From positions 6,533-46,819 of the forward strand of contig NZ_WQPN01000132.1 of the NCBI RefSeq assembly GCF_018785315.1: a stretch of DNA of 40,287 bases, read 5' to 3'. The notes beneath the pieces are model-generated. The model ran no database searches, was not told the DNA's origin, and saw nothing but the letters and a program-made list of their open reading frames with translations. A program made the translations under genes and the position numbers. Shown piece by piece: positions 8,607 to 17,319 of the stretch. The first letter of the stretch is position 1, and each line of letters begins with the position of its first letter. Source of the stretch: Clostridium sp. MCC353. Its GTDB lineage: Bacteria; Bacillota; Clostridia; Lachnospirales; Lachnospiraceae.

Positions 8607-9575
8607 ATGATTAATGAAACGATATTGGCAATTATTATAGCCTTCGCTATCAGCGCGGTTTTGTGTCCGATAGTGATACCATTTCTTCACAAACTGAAAT
8701 TTGGCCAGCAGGTCCGGGAGGATGGTCCCCAGGCTCATTTGAAAAAATCCGGCACGCCTACCATGGGCGGCCTGATGATCTTAACCAGCATTATCATTAC
8801 GTCTTTGTTTTATATCCGATCTTATCCAAAGATAATTCCAGTGCTTTTTGTTACGGTAGGTTTTGGTATTATCGGCTTCCTGGACGATTATATTAAAATT
8901 GTGATGAAGCGTTCCGAGGGCCTGAATCCTATGCAGAAGATCGTGGGCCAGATCATTATTACAGGCATATTTACCTATTATCTGGTCAATTCGGGAGAAG
9001 TGGGGACAAAAATCCTGATCCCCTTTACCGGCGGCTTTAAGAGCGGTATGTATATGGATCTTCACTGGCTTTTCGTTCCGTTTGTATTCTTTGTCATGCT
9101 GGGAACCGACAACGGGGTGAACTTCACCGACGGTCTGGATGGCCTGTGCACAAGCGTGACCATATTGGTTGCAACTTTTATGACCATCATCGCCATCGGC
9201 GAGGAGAGCGGCATCAGCCCGATCACAGGGGCTGTTGTGGGCAGCCTTTTAGGTTTCCTTTTATTTAACGTATATCCGGCCAAGGTTTTTATGGGCGATA
9301 CGGGATCCCTGGCCCTGGGCGGTTTTGTGGCTGCCAGCGCGTTTATGATGAGGATGCCCCTGTTTATTGCCATTGTCGGCCTTATTTATCTGGTAGAGGT
9401 ATTATCTGTTATCATACAGGTTACTTATTTTAAAAAGACAGGCGGAAAACGTATTTTTAAAATGGCGCCGATCCACCATCATTTCGAACTGTGCGGATGG
9501 TCTGAAACCAGGGTTGTTGCCGTATTTTCCATTACGACCGCTATTCTCTGTCTGGTCGCATACTTAGGATTATAG
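8607..9575 (+). CDS. mraY: Phospho-N-acetylmuramoyl-pentapeptide transferase
   Basis: Makes lipid I by moving phospho-MurNAc-pentapeptide from UDP to undecaprenyl phosphate at the inner membrane face. ATG 8607 behind TTGAGGTG gives 322 residues, the family length; the frame is open back to 8541 but that stretch has no ribosome site. About ten membrane segments are visible. Catalytic-region motifs are the double Asp in GFLDDYIK, NFTDGLDGL and the C-terminal MAPIHHHFE. It is followed after 11 bp by murD, which supplies an upstream step of the same pathway. Confidence 0.97.
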   Translation: MINETILAIIIAFAISAVLCPIVIPFLHKLKFGQQVREDGPQAHLKKSGTPTMGGLMILTSIIITSLFYIRSYPKIIPVLFVTVGFGIIGFLDDYIKIVMKRSEGLNPMQKIVGQIIITGIFTYYLVNSGEVGTKILIPFTGGFKSGMYMDLHWLFVPFVFFVMLGTDNGVNFTDGLDGLCTSVTILVATFMTIIAIGEESGISPITGAVVGSLLGFLLFNVYPAKVFMGDTGSLALGGFVAASAFMMRMPLFIAIVGLIYLVEVLSVIIQVTYFKKTGGKRIFKMAPIHHHFELCGWSETRVVAVFSITTAILCLVAYLGL

Positions 9576-9586
9576 GAGGAAAGAAC

Positions 9587-10939
9587 ATGAGTCAGAAAGT
9601 TATCGTTGCAGGTGCAGGTAAAAGTGGAATTTCAGCAGCTAAACTTCTTCTGGAGATTGGGGGAGAGGTTGTTCTTTACGATGGAAACATGAATCAGGAC
9701 CCGGATGAACTGAAAGGGAATTTTGAAGATTCCTCCAAAGTGACGGTTGTTTTAGGCGATTTAAAGCGTTCCGACCTTCTGGGGGTGGAACTGTGCATCA
9801 TCAGCCCCGGAATCCCGTTAGAAGCCCCGTTCGTGGCCGTATTGGATGATCTAAAGATTCCGATCTGGAGTGAGATCCAGCTGGCTTACCACTGTTCCAA
9901 AGGAAAGCTGGCCGCAATCACCGGAACCAATGGAAAGACCACAACCACCGCCCTGACAGGGGAGATCATGAAAGCTTATTATGAAAGCGTCTTTGTGGTG
10001 GGAAACATAGGAATTCCTTATACTGAGATCGCTCTCAGCACAGAAGATGATACGGTTACGGTTGCTGAGGTCAGCAGCTTCCAGTTGGAAACCATCATGG
10101 ACTTCCGGCCAAATGTCAGCGCTATTTTGAATATTACCCCGGATCACTTAAACCGCCATCATACCATGGAAAACTATATCCAGGTGAAGGAGAGCATTAC
10201 CATGAACCAGACGGAAGAAGATGTCTGCGTTTTGAATTATGAGGATGCCGTATTGCGCGAATTCGGAAAGAGTGAAGGCCTGCTGCCCAAGGTGGTATTT
10301 TTCAGCAGTTCCCAGAAATTGGATGAAGGCGTTTATCTGGATGATGATATGATTATATATAAGCATGACGGAAAGATGACACAAGTGGTGGATATACATG
10401 AACTCCAGTTGTTGGGAAAACACAGTTATGAGAATGTGATGGCTGCTGTGGCCATTGCAGTCAATATGAACGTTCCCATGGAGATCATCTCAAAAGTGGT
10501 GAAGGAATTTAAAGCTGTGGAACACCGGATCGAGTTTGTCATGGAGCGCTTTGGCGTTAAATACTACAACGATTCCAAGGGAACCAATCCGGATGCAGCG
10601 ATCCAGGCCATCAAGGCCATGCCGGGCCCCATCATTCTCATTGCCGGTGGTTACGATAAGAATTCGGAGTATGATGAATGGATTGAAGCCTTTGAAGGCA
10701 GAGTACGCTATATGGTGCTGATCGGCCAGACCAGAGATAAGATTGCGGAATGTGCCAAAGCCCATGGCTTTACGGATATCATGTACGCGGAAGATATGGC
10801 AGAGGCAGTCCGGGTGTGTTCCGTTTACGCGGATTCCGGCAACTGCGTCCTCTTATCGCCGGCGTGCGCAAGCTGGGGCATGTTCAGCAATTACGAAGAG
10901 CGCGGCGAGATTTTCAAAGAATGTGTAAGAAATCTGTAA
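9587..10939 (+). CDS. murD: UDP-N-acetylmuramoyl-L-alanine--D-glutamate ligase
   Basis: Cytoplasmic ATP-dependent ligase that adds D-glutamate to UDP-MurNAc-L-Ala. At 450 residues it has the three Mur-ligase domains: an N-terminal Rossmann UDP-binding domain (GAGKSGISAAKLL near 8-20), a central ATPase with the P-loop ITGTNGKTTTT near 110-120, and a C-terminal domain after HRIEFV. NDSKGTNPDA and the ending SPACASWGMFSNYEERG are typical of MurD. ATG 9587 follows AGGAGG at 9575-9580. The other Mur ligases (C, E, F) are not in this window. Confidence 0.97.
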   Translation: MSQKVIVAGAGKSGISAAKLLLEIGGEVVLYDGNMNQDPDELKGNFEDSSKVTVVLGDLKRSDLLGVELCIISPGIPLEAPFVAVLDDLKIPIWSEIQLAYHCSKGKLAAITGTNGKTTTTALTGEIMKAYYESVFVVGNIGIPYTEIALSTEDDTVTVAEVSSFQLETIMDFRPNVSAILNITPDHLNRHHTMENYIQVKESITMNQTEEDVCVLNYEDAVLREFGKSEGLLPKVVFFSSSQKLDEGVYLDDDMIIYKHDGKMTQVVDIHELQLLGKHSYENVMAAVAIAVNMNVPMEIISKVVKEFKAVEHRIEFVMERFGVKYYNDSKGTNPDAAIQAIKAMPGPIILIAGGYDKNSEYDEWIEAFEGRVRYMVLIGQTRDKIAECAKAHGFTDIMYAEDMAEAVRVCSVYADSGNCVLLSPACASWGMFSNYEERGEIFKECVRNL

Positions 10940-10984
10940 TCATAACACAAAACCGGAACCAGGCATCAGGGAAGGAGGAACAGG

Positions 10985-12121
10985 ATGGAGAAAAAGAAGA
11001 AGAAAGTCCGACGTTTTTATGATTACAGCCTGCTTTTTACCATCATCTTCCTGACCATATTCGGTCTGATCATGATTTACAGCGCCAGCTCCTACACGGC
11101 GCAGTTAAAATACGATAATGCCGCTTATTTTATGGCGAGGCAGGCCAAGATTGCCCTGGGCGGCTTTATCATGATGATCGTCATTTCCAAGATGGATTAC
11201 CACTGGTATGCCAAGTTTGCCGTTTTTGCTTATATCCTCTCGTTTATCCTGATGGTGGCGGTATCTCTGTTCGGTCGCGAAGTAAACGGTAAAAAGAGAT
11301 GGCTGGGCATCGGCCCGCTGTCGTTTCAGCCCACGGAGCTGGTTAAAATCACCCTGATTGTTATTTTAGCCACTGTGATCACATTGATGGGAAGGAACAT
11401 CAACAAGCTGAAAGCCGTGGTGGTGGTCATTTTAATCACCCTTCCCCTGGCGGGGCTGGTGGCAATGAATAACCTGAGTTCCGGCATCATCATATGCGGA
11501 ATCGCCTTTGTCATGCTGTTTATTGCATGCAAGAAGAAGTGGCCCTTTTTTCTATGCGGAATTTTCGGGGCGTCGGGCATCATTTTCGCACCGCCCATAG
11601 CCCATGCGCTGACGGCCATGAAGATCTTAAAGCCTTATCAGCTGAGCCGTATCAACGTGTGGCTGGATCCGGAGGCTTACCCTTCAACCGGCGGTTATCA
11701 GGTGCTTCAGGGGCTTTATGCCATTGGTTCAGGCGGACTGGTGGGCAAAGGCCTGGGAGAGAGCATTCAGAAGCTGGGATTCGTGCCTGAGGCCCAGAAC
11801 GATATGATCTTTTCCATCATCTGTGAAGAGCTGGGGCTGTTTGGCGCGGTATCGGTCATTCTGATCTTCTTATTTATGATTTACCGCTTCATGCTGATTG
11901 CGGGCAATGCCCCTGATCTATTCGGCGGCCTGATCGTAGTTGGCGTTATGGCCCATATCGCAATTCAGGTTATACTGAACATTGCGGTCGTTACCAATAC
12001 AATTCCCAACACGGGAATCACCCTGCCGTTTATCAGTTACGGAGGCACGTCGGTTTTGTTCCTCATGATTGAGATGGGGATGGTTTTAAGTGTGGCAAAT
12101 CAGATAAAGTTAGAAAAATAA
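10985..12121 (+). CDS. ftsW: SEDS peptidoglycan glycosyltransferase FtsW/SpoVE
   Basis: Polytopic SEDS-family protein that polymerises lipid II together with a class B PBP. It has 378 residues and about ten membrane segments after a short basic N-terminus. The family stretch GREVNGKKRWLGIGPLSFQPTE is followed by K at about residue 121. The C-terminal signature GITLPFISYGGTSVL is also present. ATG 10985 follows GGAAGGAGGA. With two PBPs in the same operon it could pair with either, as FtsW in division or SpoVE in cortex synthesis; sequence reading alone cannot decide. Confidence 0.93.
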   Translation: MEKKKKKVRRFYDYSLLFTIIFLTIFGLIMIYSASSYTAQLKYDNAAYFMARQAKIALGGFIMMIVISKMDYHWYAKFAVFAYILSFILMVAVSLFGREVNGKKRWLGIGPLSFQPTELVKITLIVILATVITLMGRNINKLKAVVVVILITLPLAGLVAMNNLSSGIIICGIAFVMLFIACKKKWPFFLCGIFGASGIIFAPPIAHALTAMKILKPYQLSRINVWLDPEAYPSTGGYQVLQGLYAIGSGGLVGKGLGESIQKLGFVPEAQNDMIFSIICEELGLFGAVSVILIFLFMIYRFMLIAGNAPDLFGGLIVVGVMAHIAIQVILNIAVVTNTIPNTGITLPFISYGGTSVLFLMIEMGMVLSVANQIKLEK

Positions 12122-12214
12122 TTACATACGCAGGAGGAAACCTGGTTTGAACAAGGTTCACTCTTAACCTTTTTTACATAGGATATAATATATAAAACCG
12201 TGGGAGGTAGCAGA

Positions 12215-13468
12215 TTGTCTACGATTCAGGTTGAAGGGTTACATTCCTTAAAAGGTGAGATTGAAATCCAGGGTTCGAAAAATGCGGTTCTTCCTATGAT
12301 GGCAGCGGCTATTCTGAATACAGGAACAACAGTTATTGAAAATGTCCCCAGAATACAGGATGTATTTTGTATGATGGGGATTTTAGAATATCTGGGATGT
12401 GTTTGCAGTTTTAAAGGTCACAGGATGGTGATCGATGCGTCTTCCATCACTTCAGCCGACATACCTGAAAGCTACGTCAGAAGCATGCGTTCTTCAATCA
12501 TGATTCTGGGCGCGCTTTTAGGGCGGTGCGGGGAAGCCGTTACCCAGTATCCGGGGGGCTGTTCCATCGGCAAGAGGCCCATTGATCTGCATTTGTATTC
12601 CCTGAGACGTCTTGGGGCCGAAATTCTGGAAAAGGATGAGCATGTATATGCCCGGGCCTGCTGTTTAAAGGGCAGTGAGATCCGGTTATCTTATCCCAGT
12701 GTGGGAGCGACGGAGAATGCCCTTATGGCGGCTGTACGGGCGGAGGGGGATACCATCATCCATGGAGCCGCCCGGGAACCGGAGATTGAAGAACTGTGTC
12801 TTTTCCTTATTAATATGGGGGCTCATATCGAAGGCGCAGGAACCCCGGTTCTGCGCATTGCCGGAGGCCGGAAGCTTCATGATTCGGTCTATCGTGTAGC
12901 CGGTGACAGGATTGTGGCTGGAACCTATATGGCGGCAGTGGCAGCGGCCGGCGGAAACGCCGTGCTGAACGGAATCCGCCCCCAGCACATGGAACGGGTT
13001 CTGGCGGAGTTTAAAAGGATGGGGATGGCCATTGAAGCGGAGGACAGAAGAATTCTCTTAACTATGAAATCAAGGCCTCTGCCGCTTAAACTGGAGACAG
13101 GGCCCTATCCTCAGTTCCCAACGGACCTCCAGTCCCAGGTTATGGCTGTTATGTCCGTAGCGGAAGGGGACAGCGTATTGATTGAAAATGTATTCGAAGG
13201 AAGATTTGAGACAGCAAAAGAGCTGATCAAACTCGGCGCTAAGATCAGGACCCATGAGCGGAAAGCCCGGATTGAGGGAAGTTTTCCACTTACCGGAGCC
13301 TGTACCGAGGCCAGGGATTTAAGGGGAGGAGCCGCTTTGGTGGTGGCCGCGCTGGCTGCAGAAGGGAAGACGGAAATCGGACAGTGCTGCCATATCATGA
13401 GGGGCTATGAAGACATATGCAGGGATTTGAGATGCCTGGGCGCAGAGATTGAATACCAGGTATCCTGA
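12215..13468 (+). CDS. murA: UDP-N-acetylglucosamine 1-carboxyvinyltransferase
   Basis: Catalyses the first committed step of peptidoglycan synthesis: enolpyruvyl transfer from PEP to UDP-GlcNAc. The start is TTG 12215, six bases after GGGAGGT at 12202-12208; the GTG at 12200 overlaps that ribosome site and is rejected. This gives 417 residues. The catalytic cysteine, which fosfomycin alkylates, is C116 in the loop YPGGCSIGKRPIDLH. The N-terminal QGSKNAVLP is conserved. A TATAAT at 12184-12189 lies upstream but no good -35 was found, so it may be read from the main operon. murA here occupies the ftsW-divIB slot where murG is common. Confidence 0.95.
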   Translation: MSTIQVEGLHSLKGEIEIQGSKNAVLPMMAAAILNTGTTVIENVPRIQDVFCMMGILEYLGCVCSFKGHRMVIDASSITSADIPESYVRSMRSSIMILGALLGRCGEAVTQYPGGCSIGKRPIDLHLYSLRRLGAEILEKDEHVYARACCLKGSEIRLSYPSVGATENALMAAVRAEGDTIIHGAAREPEIEELCLFLINMGAHIEGAGTPVLRIAGGRKLHDSVYRVAGDRIVAGTYMAAVAAAGGNAVLNGIRPQHMERVLAEFKRMGMAIEAEDRRILLTMKSRPLPLKLETGPYPQFPTDLQSQVMAVMSVAEGDSVLIENVFEGRFETAKELIKLGAKIRTHERKARIEGSFPLTGACTEARDLRGGAALVVAALAAEGKTEIGQCCHIMRGYEDICRDLRCLGAEIEYQVS

Positions 13469-13483
13469 AACAGGAGAATAAAT

Positions 13484-14209
13484 ATGACAGATTCCTCAAG
13501 AAACAAAGGGAAAACCATAATCGGTATCGTTCTGGCAGTCCTGTTAACTGCCGGAATACTGGTACTTTCTGTTAACATAAAGACCGTAACGGTATCCGGG
13601 AATAAGCAGTATACGGATGAAGAAATTGTAGAGCTGGTTTTACATGACCAATGGGATTGGAACACTTTTTTCTGCTATTTGCGGGATAAGTTTCAGCCTC
13701 ATAAGCAGATTCCTTTTGTGGAGGATTATAAAATTGTGTTCCAGGGGTTAAACCAGGTGGAGATCATTGTATATGAGAAAAGTGTGGTCGGTTATGTGTC
13801 TTATATGAGCAGTTATATGTATTTCGATAAGGACGGCATAATCGTGGAGAGCACAGGGACAAAACTGGACGGTATTCCATGGATTACCGGTTTGAAATTC
13901 GGGCATATCGTCCTGCACCAGCCTCTTCCGGTGGAAAACCAGAAAATCTTTGAAGAGATTCTCAATCTGACCCAGGTTTTAACCATGTATGAGATCGCAG
14001 TGGACAAGATCCAGTACGACAGCCATGGACAAGCCACCCTTCATATCGGAGAGATCGCGGTGGTTTTGGGAGATAACAGTGAGATCAGCGGAAAGATTGC
14101 CACCCTGCGGGACCAGCTCCCGGTACTGGAAGGGAAGGCAGGAACCCTGTATCTGGACACCTATGATGAAACCAAGGGAGATATGTGGTTTTCCTTTATC
14201 AGGAAATAG
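13484..14209 (+). CDS. divIB: Cell division protein DivIB/FtsQ
   Basis: Bitopic divisome protein of 241 residues. A membrane segment lies near 11-30, then a POTRA domain (IKTVTVSGNKQYTDEEIVELV, near 32-52, onward) and the beta domain FtsQ. The acidic, hydrophobic ending is typical. It binds FtsL and DivIC outside the membrane and regulates septal PBP activity. The ATG at 13484 is 15 bp after murA, with CAGGAG upstream. No ftsA lies between it and ftsZ. Confidence 0.9.
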   Translation: MTDSSRNKGKTIIGIVLAVLLTAGILVLSVNIKTVTVSGNKQYTDEEIVELVLHDQWDWNTFFCYLRDKFQPHKQIPFVEDYKIVFQGLNQVEIIVYEKSVVGYVSYMSSYMYFDKDGIIVESTGTKLDGIPWITGLKFGHIVLHQPLPVENQKIFEEILNLTQVLTMYEIAVDKIQYDSHGQATLHIGEIAVVLGDNSEISGKIATLRDQLPVLEGKAGTLYLDTYDETKGDMWFSFIRK

Positions 14210-14247
14210 TGTTATAATATGTTTTTAAAAAAGTTATAAAAAAGTGG

Positions 14248-14276
14248 TTGATATTTTTGTTGAAATAAAATATAGT
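14248..14276 (+). promoter_or_regulatory. SigA-type promoter of ftsZ
   Basis: TTGATA at 14248-14253, a 17-bp spacer, and TATAGT at 14271-14276 in an AT-rich gap. It gives a leader of about 70 nt and would let ftsZ be expressed apart from the mraZ operon. Confidence 0.75.
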
Positions 14277-14355
14277 ATTACATAGACTAGTTTTAGGATT
14301 ACAGTTAGTGTGGAACAAATAGATAGATTGCAGTGCGCTAAAGGAGGATACGTTC

Positions 14356-15549
14356 TTGTTAGAGATTAAAATAAATGAAGCAGAAAATTCTGCCAGAATC
14401 ATAGTGATAGGTGTTGGCGGCGCTGGTAACAACGCAGTAAACCGCATGATTGATGAGAATATCGCAGGTGTTGAGTTTATCGGAGTGAATACGGACAAGC
14501 AGGCATTGCAGTTCTGTAAGGCTCCTACAGCTATGCAGATCGGCGAGAAACTCACCAAGGGACTTGGTGCAGGGGCTAAACCGGAGATCGGTGAAAAGGC
14601 GGCTGAGGAAAGCTCAGAAGAGCTTGCACAGGCTATGAAGGGAGCGGACATGGTGTTCGTTACCTGCGGTATGGGCGGCGGAACCGGAACCGGCGCGGCG
14701 CCGGTGGTTGCTAAGATTGCAAAAGATATGGGAATCCTGACAGTAGGCGTTGTGACAAAACCGTTCCGTTTTGAAGCAAAGACACGTATGGCCAACGCAC
14801 TTAACGGTTTAGACCGTTTAAGAGAAAGTGTAGACACGCTGATTGTAATTCCTAATGATAAATTATTAGAGATCGTCGACAGAAGGACTACTATGCCGGA
14901 CGCTCTTAAAAAAGCGGACGAAGTTCTTCAGCAGGCCGTACAGGGAATCACTGATTTGATCAATGTTCCCGGCTTAATCAACCTGGATTTCGCCGATATC
15001 CAGACTGTCATGATCGACAAAGGCATCGCACACATCGGTATCGGTAAGGCAAAAGGCGACGACAAGGCCATTGAAGCTGTTAAACAGGCAGTTTCCAGCC
15101 CTCTTCTTGAGACAACCATTGAAGGCGCTTCCCATGTTATCATCAATATTTCCGGCGATATCAGCCTGATCGAAGCCAATGAGGCTGCCAGCTATGTTCA
15201 GGAACTGGCCGGTGATGACGCCAATATTATATTCGGTGCCATGTATGATGAAACTGCTCAGGACGAAGCCAGCATTACGGTTATCGCAACCGGTCTGGAC
15301 GCTTCCTCCAGCGGTATGAGTGCCAGCACAAAGCAGGTGGAAAAGCCAATCGATGAATTTTATAAGTTTAAGCCTAAGACAGCGGCTTCTCAAGCGGCTC
15401 CCCAGCCGTCTGTGCAGCCACAGAAAGAGACGGCTACCACCTATACGCCGCCGTATACGCCTGCAACTCCGCAGACCACATTCCGTCCGGCGGCTAATAA
15501 AGAGATGCAGATTAATATTCCGGATTTCTTAAAGAATAAGAGACAGTAA
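14356..15549 (+). CDS. ftsZ: Cell division GTPase FtsZ
   Basis: Tubulin-like GTPase that builds the Z-ring. The start is TTG 14356, seven bases after AAGGAGGA, giving 397 residues. The GTPase domain opens with [14 protein letters not shown] near 19-32 and has the tubulin signature [11 protein letters not shown] near 108-118. T7-loop residues [11 protein letters not shown] are near 207-217. A Pro/Gln/Thr-rich linker from about 335 to 382 leads to the conserved C-terminal peptide IPDFLKNKR, which binds membrane tethers. As no ftsA adjoins it, the tether must be encoded elsewhere. It has its own promoter and terminator. Confidence 0.98.
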   Translation: MLEIKINEAENSARIIVIGVGGAGNNAVNRMIDENIAGVEFIGVNTDKQALQFCKAPTAMQIGEKLTKGLGAGAKPEIGEKAAEESSEELAQAMKGADMVFVTCGMGGGTGTGAAPVVAKIAKDMGILTVGVVTKPFRFEAKTRMANALNGLDRLRESVDTLIVIPNDKLLEIVDRRTTMPDALKKADEVLQQAVQGITDLINVPGLINLDFADIQTVMIDKGIAHIGIGKAKGDDKAIEAVKQAVSSPLLETTIEGASHVIINISGDISLIEANEAASYVQELAGDDANIIFGAMYDETAQDEASITVIATGLDASSSGMSASTKQVEKPIDEFYKFKPKTAASQAAPQPSVQPQKETATTYTPPYTPATPQTTFRPAANKEMQINIPDFLKNKRQ

Positions 15550-15571
15550 TTGAAGTGAATAATATAGGAAC

Positions 15572-15603
15572 AAAGCAGCGGGAAGTTGAACTCCTGCTGC
15601 TTT
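15572..15603 (+). terminator. Rho-independent terminator of ftsZ
   Basis: A 12-bp stem pairs 15572-15583 with 15592-15603 (one G-U pair) around an 8-nt loop, ending in a T-rich tail, 23 bp after the ftsZ stop. Confidence 0.85.
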
Positions 15604-15627
15604 TGTGTTGTGGGAAGAGAAGGTTAC

Positions 15628-15980
15628 GCCGAAAAGCTGGGCGAAGCGCCGGCCGGAGGGCAGGGATTTGGAACTGGGCCGGAGGGGCCGGGAGCGGACG
15701 GGCATGGAAGCCTGCTGCAAACCGTAAGTGGAACTAAGTGTGCAGGAATGGAAAAAGACGGTCCGATGCCCATTCACGGTGAACTCTTTATGGACTTCAC
15801 CGTTCAGTGGGCATCTCAGAAACTGATTCGGTTTTCAGTTTCTGCCCGTCTTTTTCCATCCCTGCGCACTAAGTTCCACTAAACGGTTGGCAGATGGCTT
15901 CCACGCCCGTCCGCTCCCGGACCCTCCGGTCCAGTTCCAAATCCCTGCCCTCCGGCCGGCGCTTCGCCCAGCTTTTCGGC
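15628..15980. repeat. 353-bp imperfect inverted repeat between ftsZ and the XRE gene
   Basis: The outer 84 bp at 15628-15711 match the reverse complement of the right end, to 15980, at all but about three positions. Similarity continues inward through AGTGGAACTAAGT and GGAAAAAGACGG to a centre stem GATGCCCA (15765-15772) with TGGGCATC (15808-15815). A nested perfect hairpin at 15817-15844 interrupts the right arm only. No credible ORF or transposase is present. It fills most of the 532-bp gap between convergent genes; the rest, 15981-16081, shows nothing but purine-rich sequence. A 53-bp piece recurs at 40235-40287. It may be a non-autonomous mobile element or a large bidirectional terminator. 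Confidence 0.88.
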
Positions 15981-16081
15981 TGGTGTTCTCTGGCTGAGAG
16001 AAATGGAGTTGTATATGCCGGGTTTCTTGGGGGAAAGAGTAAAGGGTAAAGGGCGGGGCGTTTCTTTGGTTGGTTGGCGGG

Positions 16082-17170
16082 TTAAGACTTAGGTGGCTCG
16101 GAGGGGTATTTTAAGCGGTAGGAGTGGATTAGGTGCTGAAATTGGGGAGTGGAGTGTAAAAAGTTGTATTTGGGGCTGCTTTCCAGTTCGGAGAGGAGAG
16201 GGGGCAGCATGGCGGAGGCAAATGTGGAGGTGCTGGCTTCGGGCGCTGGATTTTTGATATGCCGGTATAGGACGGTTTTTTCTGTGTCCCATGGCTTTTC
16301 GGCGGCGGAGAGTATGGATTCCAGGATGGAAAGGCTTTTGGGGATGTTTTGTTGTCCGACCGCTACGCTGAGGGGGAGGACGCAGCGTGAGTAATCCCAT
16401 AATTCCAGTTGTTTTGCAGTATTGGAGAAAACGTCGGCGATGTGGGCGGCATTCTGCTCATTTCCCTGCTTTAATTCGATATCCGCCAGTTTGGAAAAAA
16501 GCATCATGATCTCGTTGATCTTGGTTATCAGCCTGCGTTCCAATAATTCTTCCGCCTGGTCTAAGCGGTTCTGATGGATCAGAAGGTCGGTTTCCAGCAG
16601 CTTTTTATCCGGAGTTTCCTGGTCCGGCAGAAGGTTCAGGAGTTCCTGGGTTTTATCGTAAACGCCCAGATTCATATATTTGGAAGCCAGCATGTAGGTG
16701 GATCTGATCCGGATGGATTCGTTGTCACAGCCTATGTTCCGTTCGTATAAGGCCAGGATCTGGTCTTCGTATTGTTTCTTTTCTTCCGTATGGATTCCTG
16801 ACATGAGAAGGGCCATTTCCAGAGTAACAGCCGTTAAATGGATGAGCTGCCCGCAGTTTGGGTATTCTCTGACTTTTTCGATCCCTGTCTTAAATCCTGA
16901 ATCAAGGCCATCCTTTTGTATGACCTGCGATAGTTTGGTTATGAAATGGCGGACTTCTTGTTCAGTTAAGGTTTCATTAAAGCAGAGCAGGGTATTTATA
17001 TCCACTTTCAGAAGCCTTGCAAGGGGAGGGAGGAGGGTGATGTCGGGATAAGCGGCACCTTTTTCCCATTTGTTGACAGCAGGGGTGGATACTCCTAGAC
17101 AGACTGCTATTTGCTCCTGGGTTAGTCCCAGTTCCTTTCTTTTTTCTTTTATGACATAATTGATCGGCAT
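16082..17170 (-). CDS. XRE-family regulator with helical repeat C-terminus
   Basis: A 362-residue regulator. Residues ~7-60 are an XRE/Cro helix-turn-helix (KRKELGLTQEQIAVCLGVS then PAVNKWEKGAAYPDITLLPPLARLL). The remaining ~300 residues are alpha-helical with degenerate TPR-like repeats (MLASKYMNLGVYDKTQELLNLL; LIHQNRLDQAEELLERRL). This is the common clostridial layout in which the C-terminus senses a peptide or partner protein; the ligand is unknown. It separates ftsZ from spoIIGA and is transcribed against both. A divergent promoter pair and a palindrome upstream suggest autoregulation. Target genes cannot be inferred. Confidence 0.85.
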   Translation of the reverse strand: MPINYVIKEKRKELGLTQEQIAVCLGVSTPAVNKWEKGAAYPDITLLPPLARLLKVDINTLLCFNETLTEQEVRHFITKLSQVIQKDGLDSGFKTGIEKVREYPNCGQLIHLTAVTLEMALLMSGIHTEEKKQYEDQILALYERNIGCDNESIRIRSTYMLASKYMNLGVYDKTQELLNLLPDQETPDKKLLETDLLIHQNRLDQAEELLERRLITKINEIMMLFSKLADIELKQGNEQNAAHIADVFSNTAKQLELWDYSRCVLPLSVAVGQQNIPKSLSILESILSAAEKPWDTEKTVLYRHIKNPAPEASTSTFASAMLPPLLSELESSPKYNFLHSTPQFQHLIHSYRLKYPSEPPKS

Positions 17171-17240
17171 TTTGTTCTCCCTTTTTAAGTTTTTATTACC
17201 GGTCTTACCGGGATGACGGCCTGGAGGAGGCTGTGATTTT

Positions 17241-17269
17241 ATTGTAACAGTTCCAGCATATAGTCACAA
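17241..17269 (-). promoter_or_regulatory. SigA-type promoter of the XRE gene (minus strand)
   Basis: Read on the minus strand, TTGTGA (17269-17264), a 17-bp spacer, and TACAAT (17246-17241). It lies 70 bp ahead of the XRE start. Its -35 abuts the -35 of a plus-strand promoter. Confidence 0.6.
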
Positions 17270-17299
17270 TTGAACTTTTGTTAAATATAAGGATATAAA
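17270..17299 (+). promoter_or_regulatory. Divergent SigA-type promoter for a short transcript
   Basis: TTGAAC at 17270-17275, an 18-bp spacer, and TATAAA at 17294-17299. No gene follows within range; a terminator lies about 60 bp downstream. Confidence 0.5.
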
Positions 17300-17319
17300 A
17301 TTAACTCGTGGTTAATTTT
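17297..17319. promoter_or_regulatory. Perfect palindrome, candidate operator
   Basis: AAAATTAAC and GTTAATTTT form perfect 9-bp arms around TCGTG. It overlaps the -10 and start point of the plus-strand promoter, next to a divergent XRE-type regulator gene. This is a typical position for an autoregulatory operator; binding by that regulator is inference. Confidence 0.55.

Noticed and set aside
12147-12164. Five-codon leader peptide behind AGGAGG ahead of murA
   Set aside because: TTG start and only MNKVHS-like residues before a stop; no terminator or antiterminator pair accompanies it.
15555-15882. Short plus-strand ORFs in the 353-bp inverted repeat
   Set aside because: They run through the arms and loop, have no ribosome site, and end at random; the palindrome explains the sequence.
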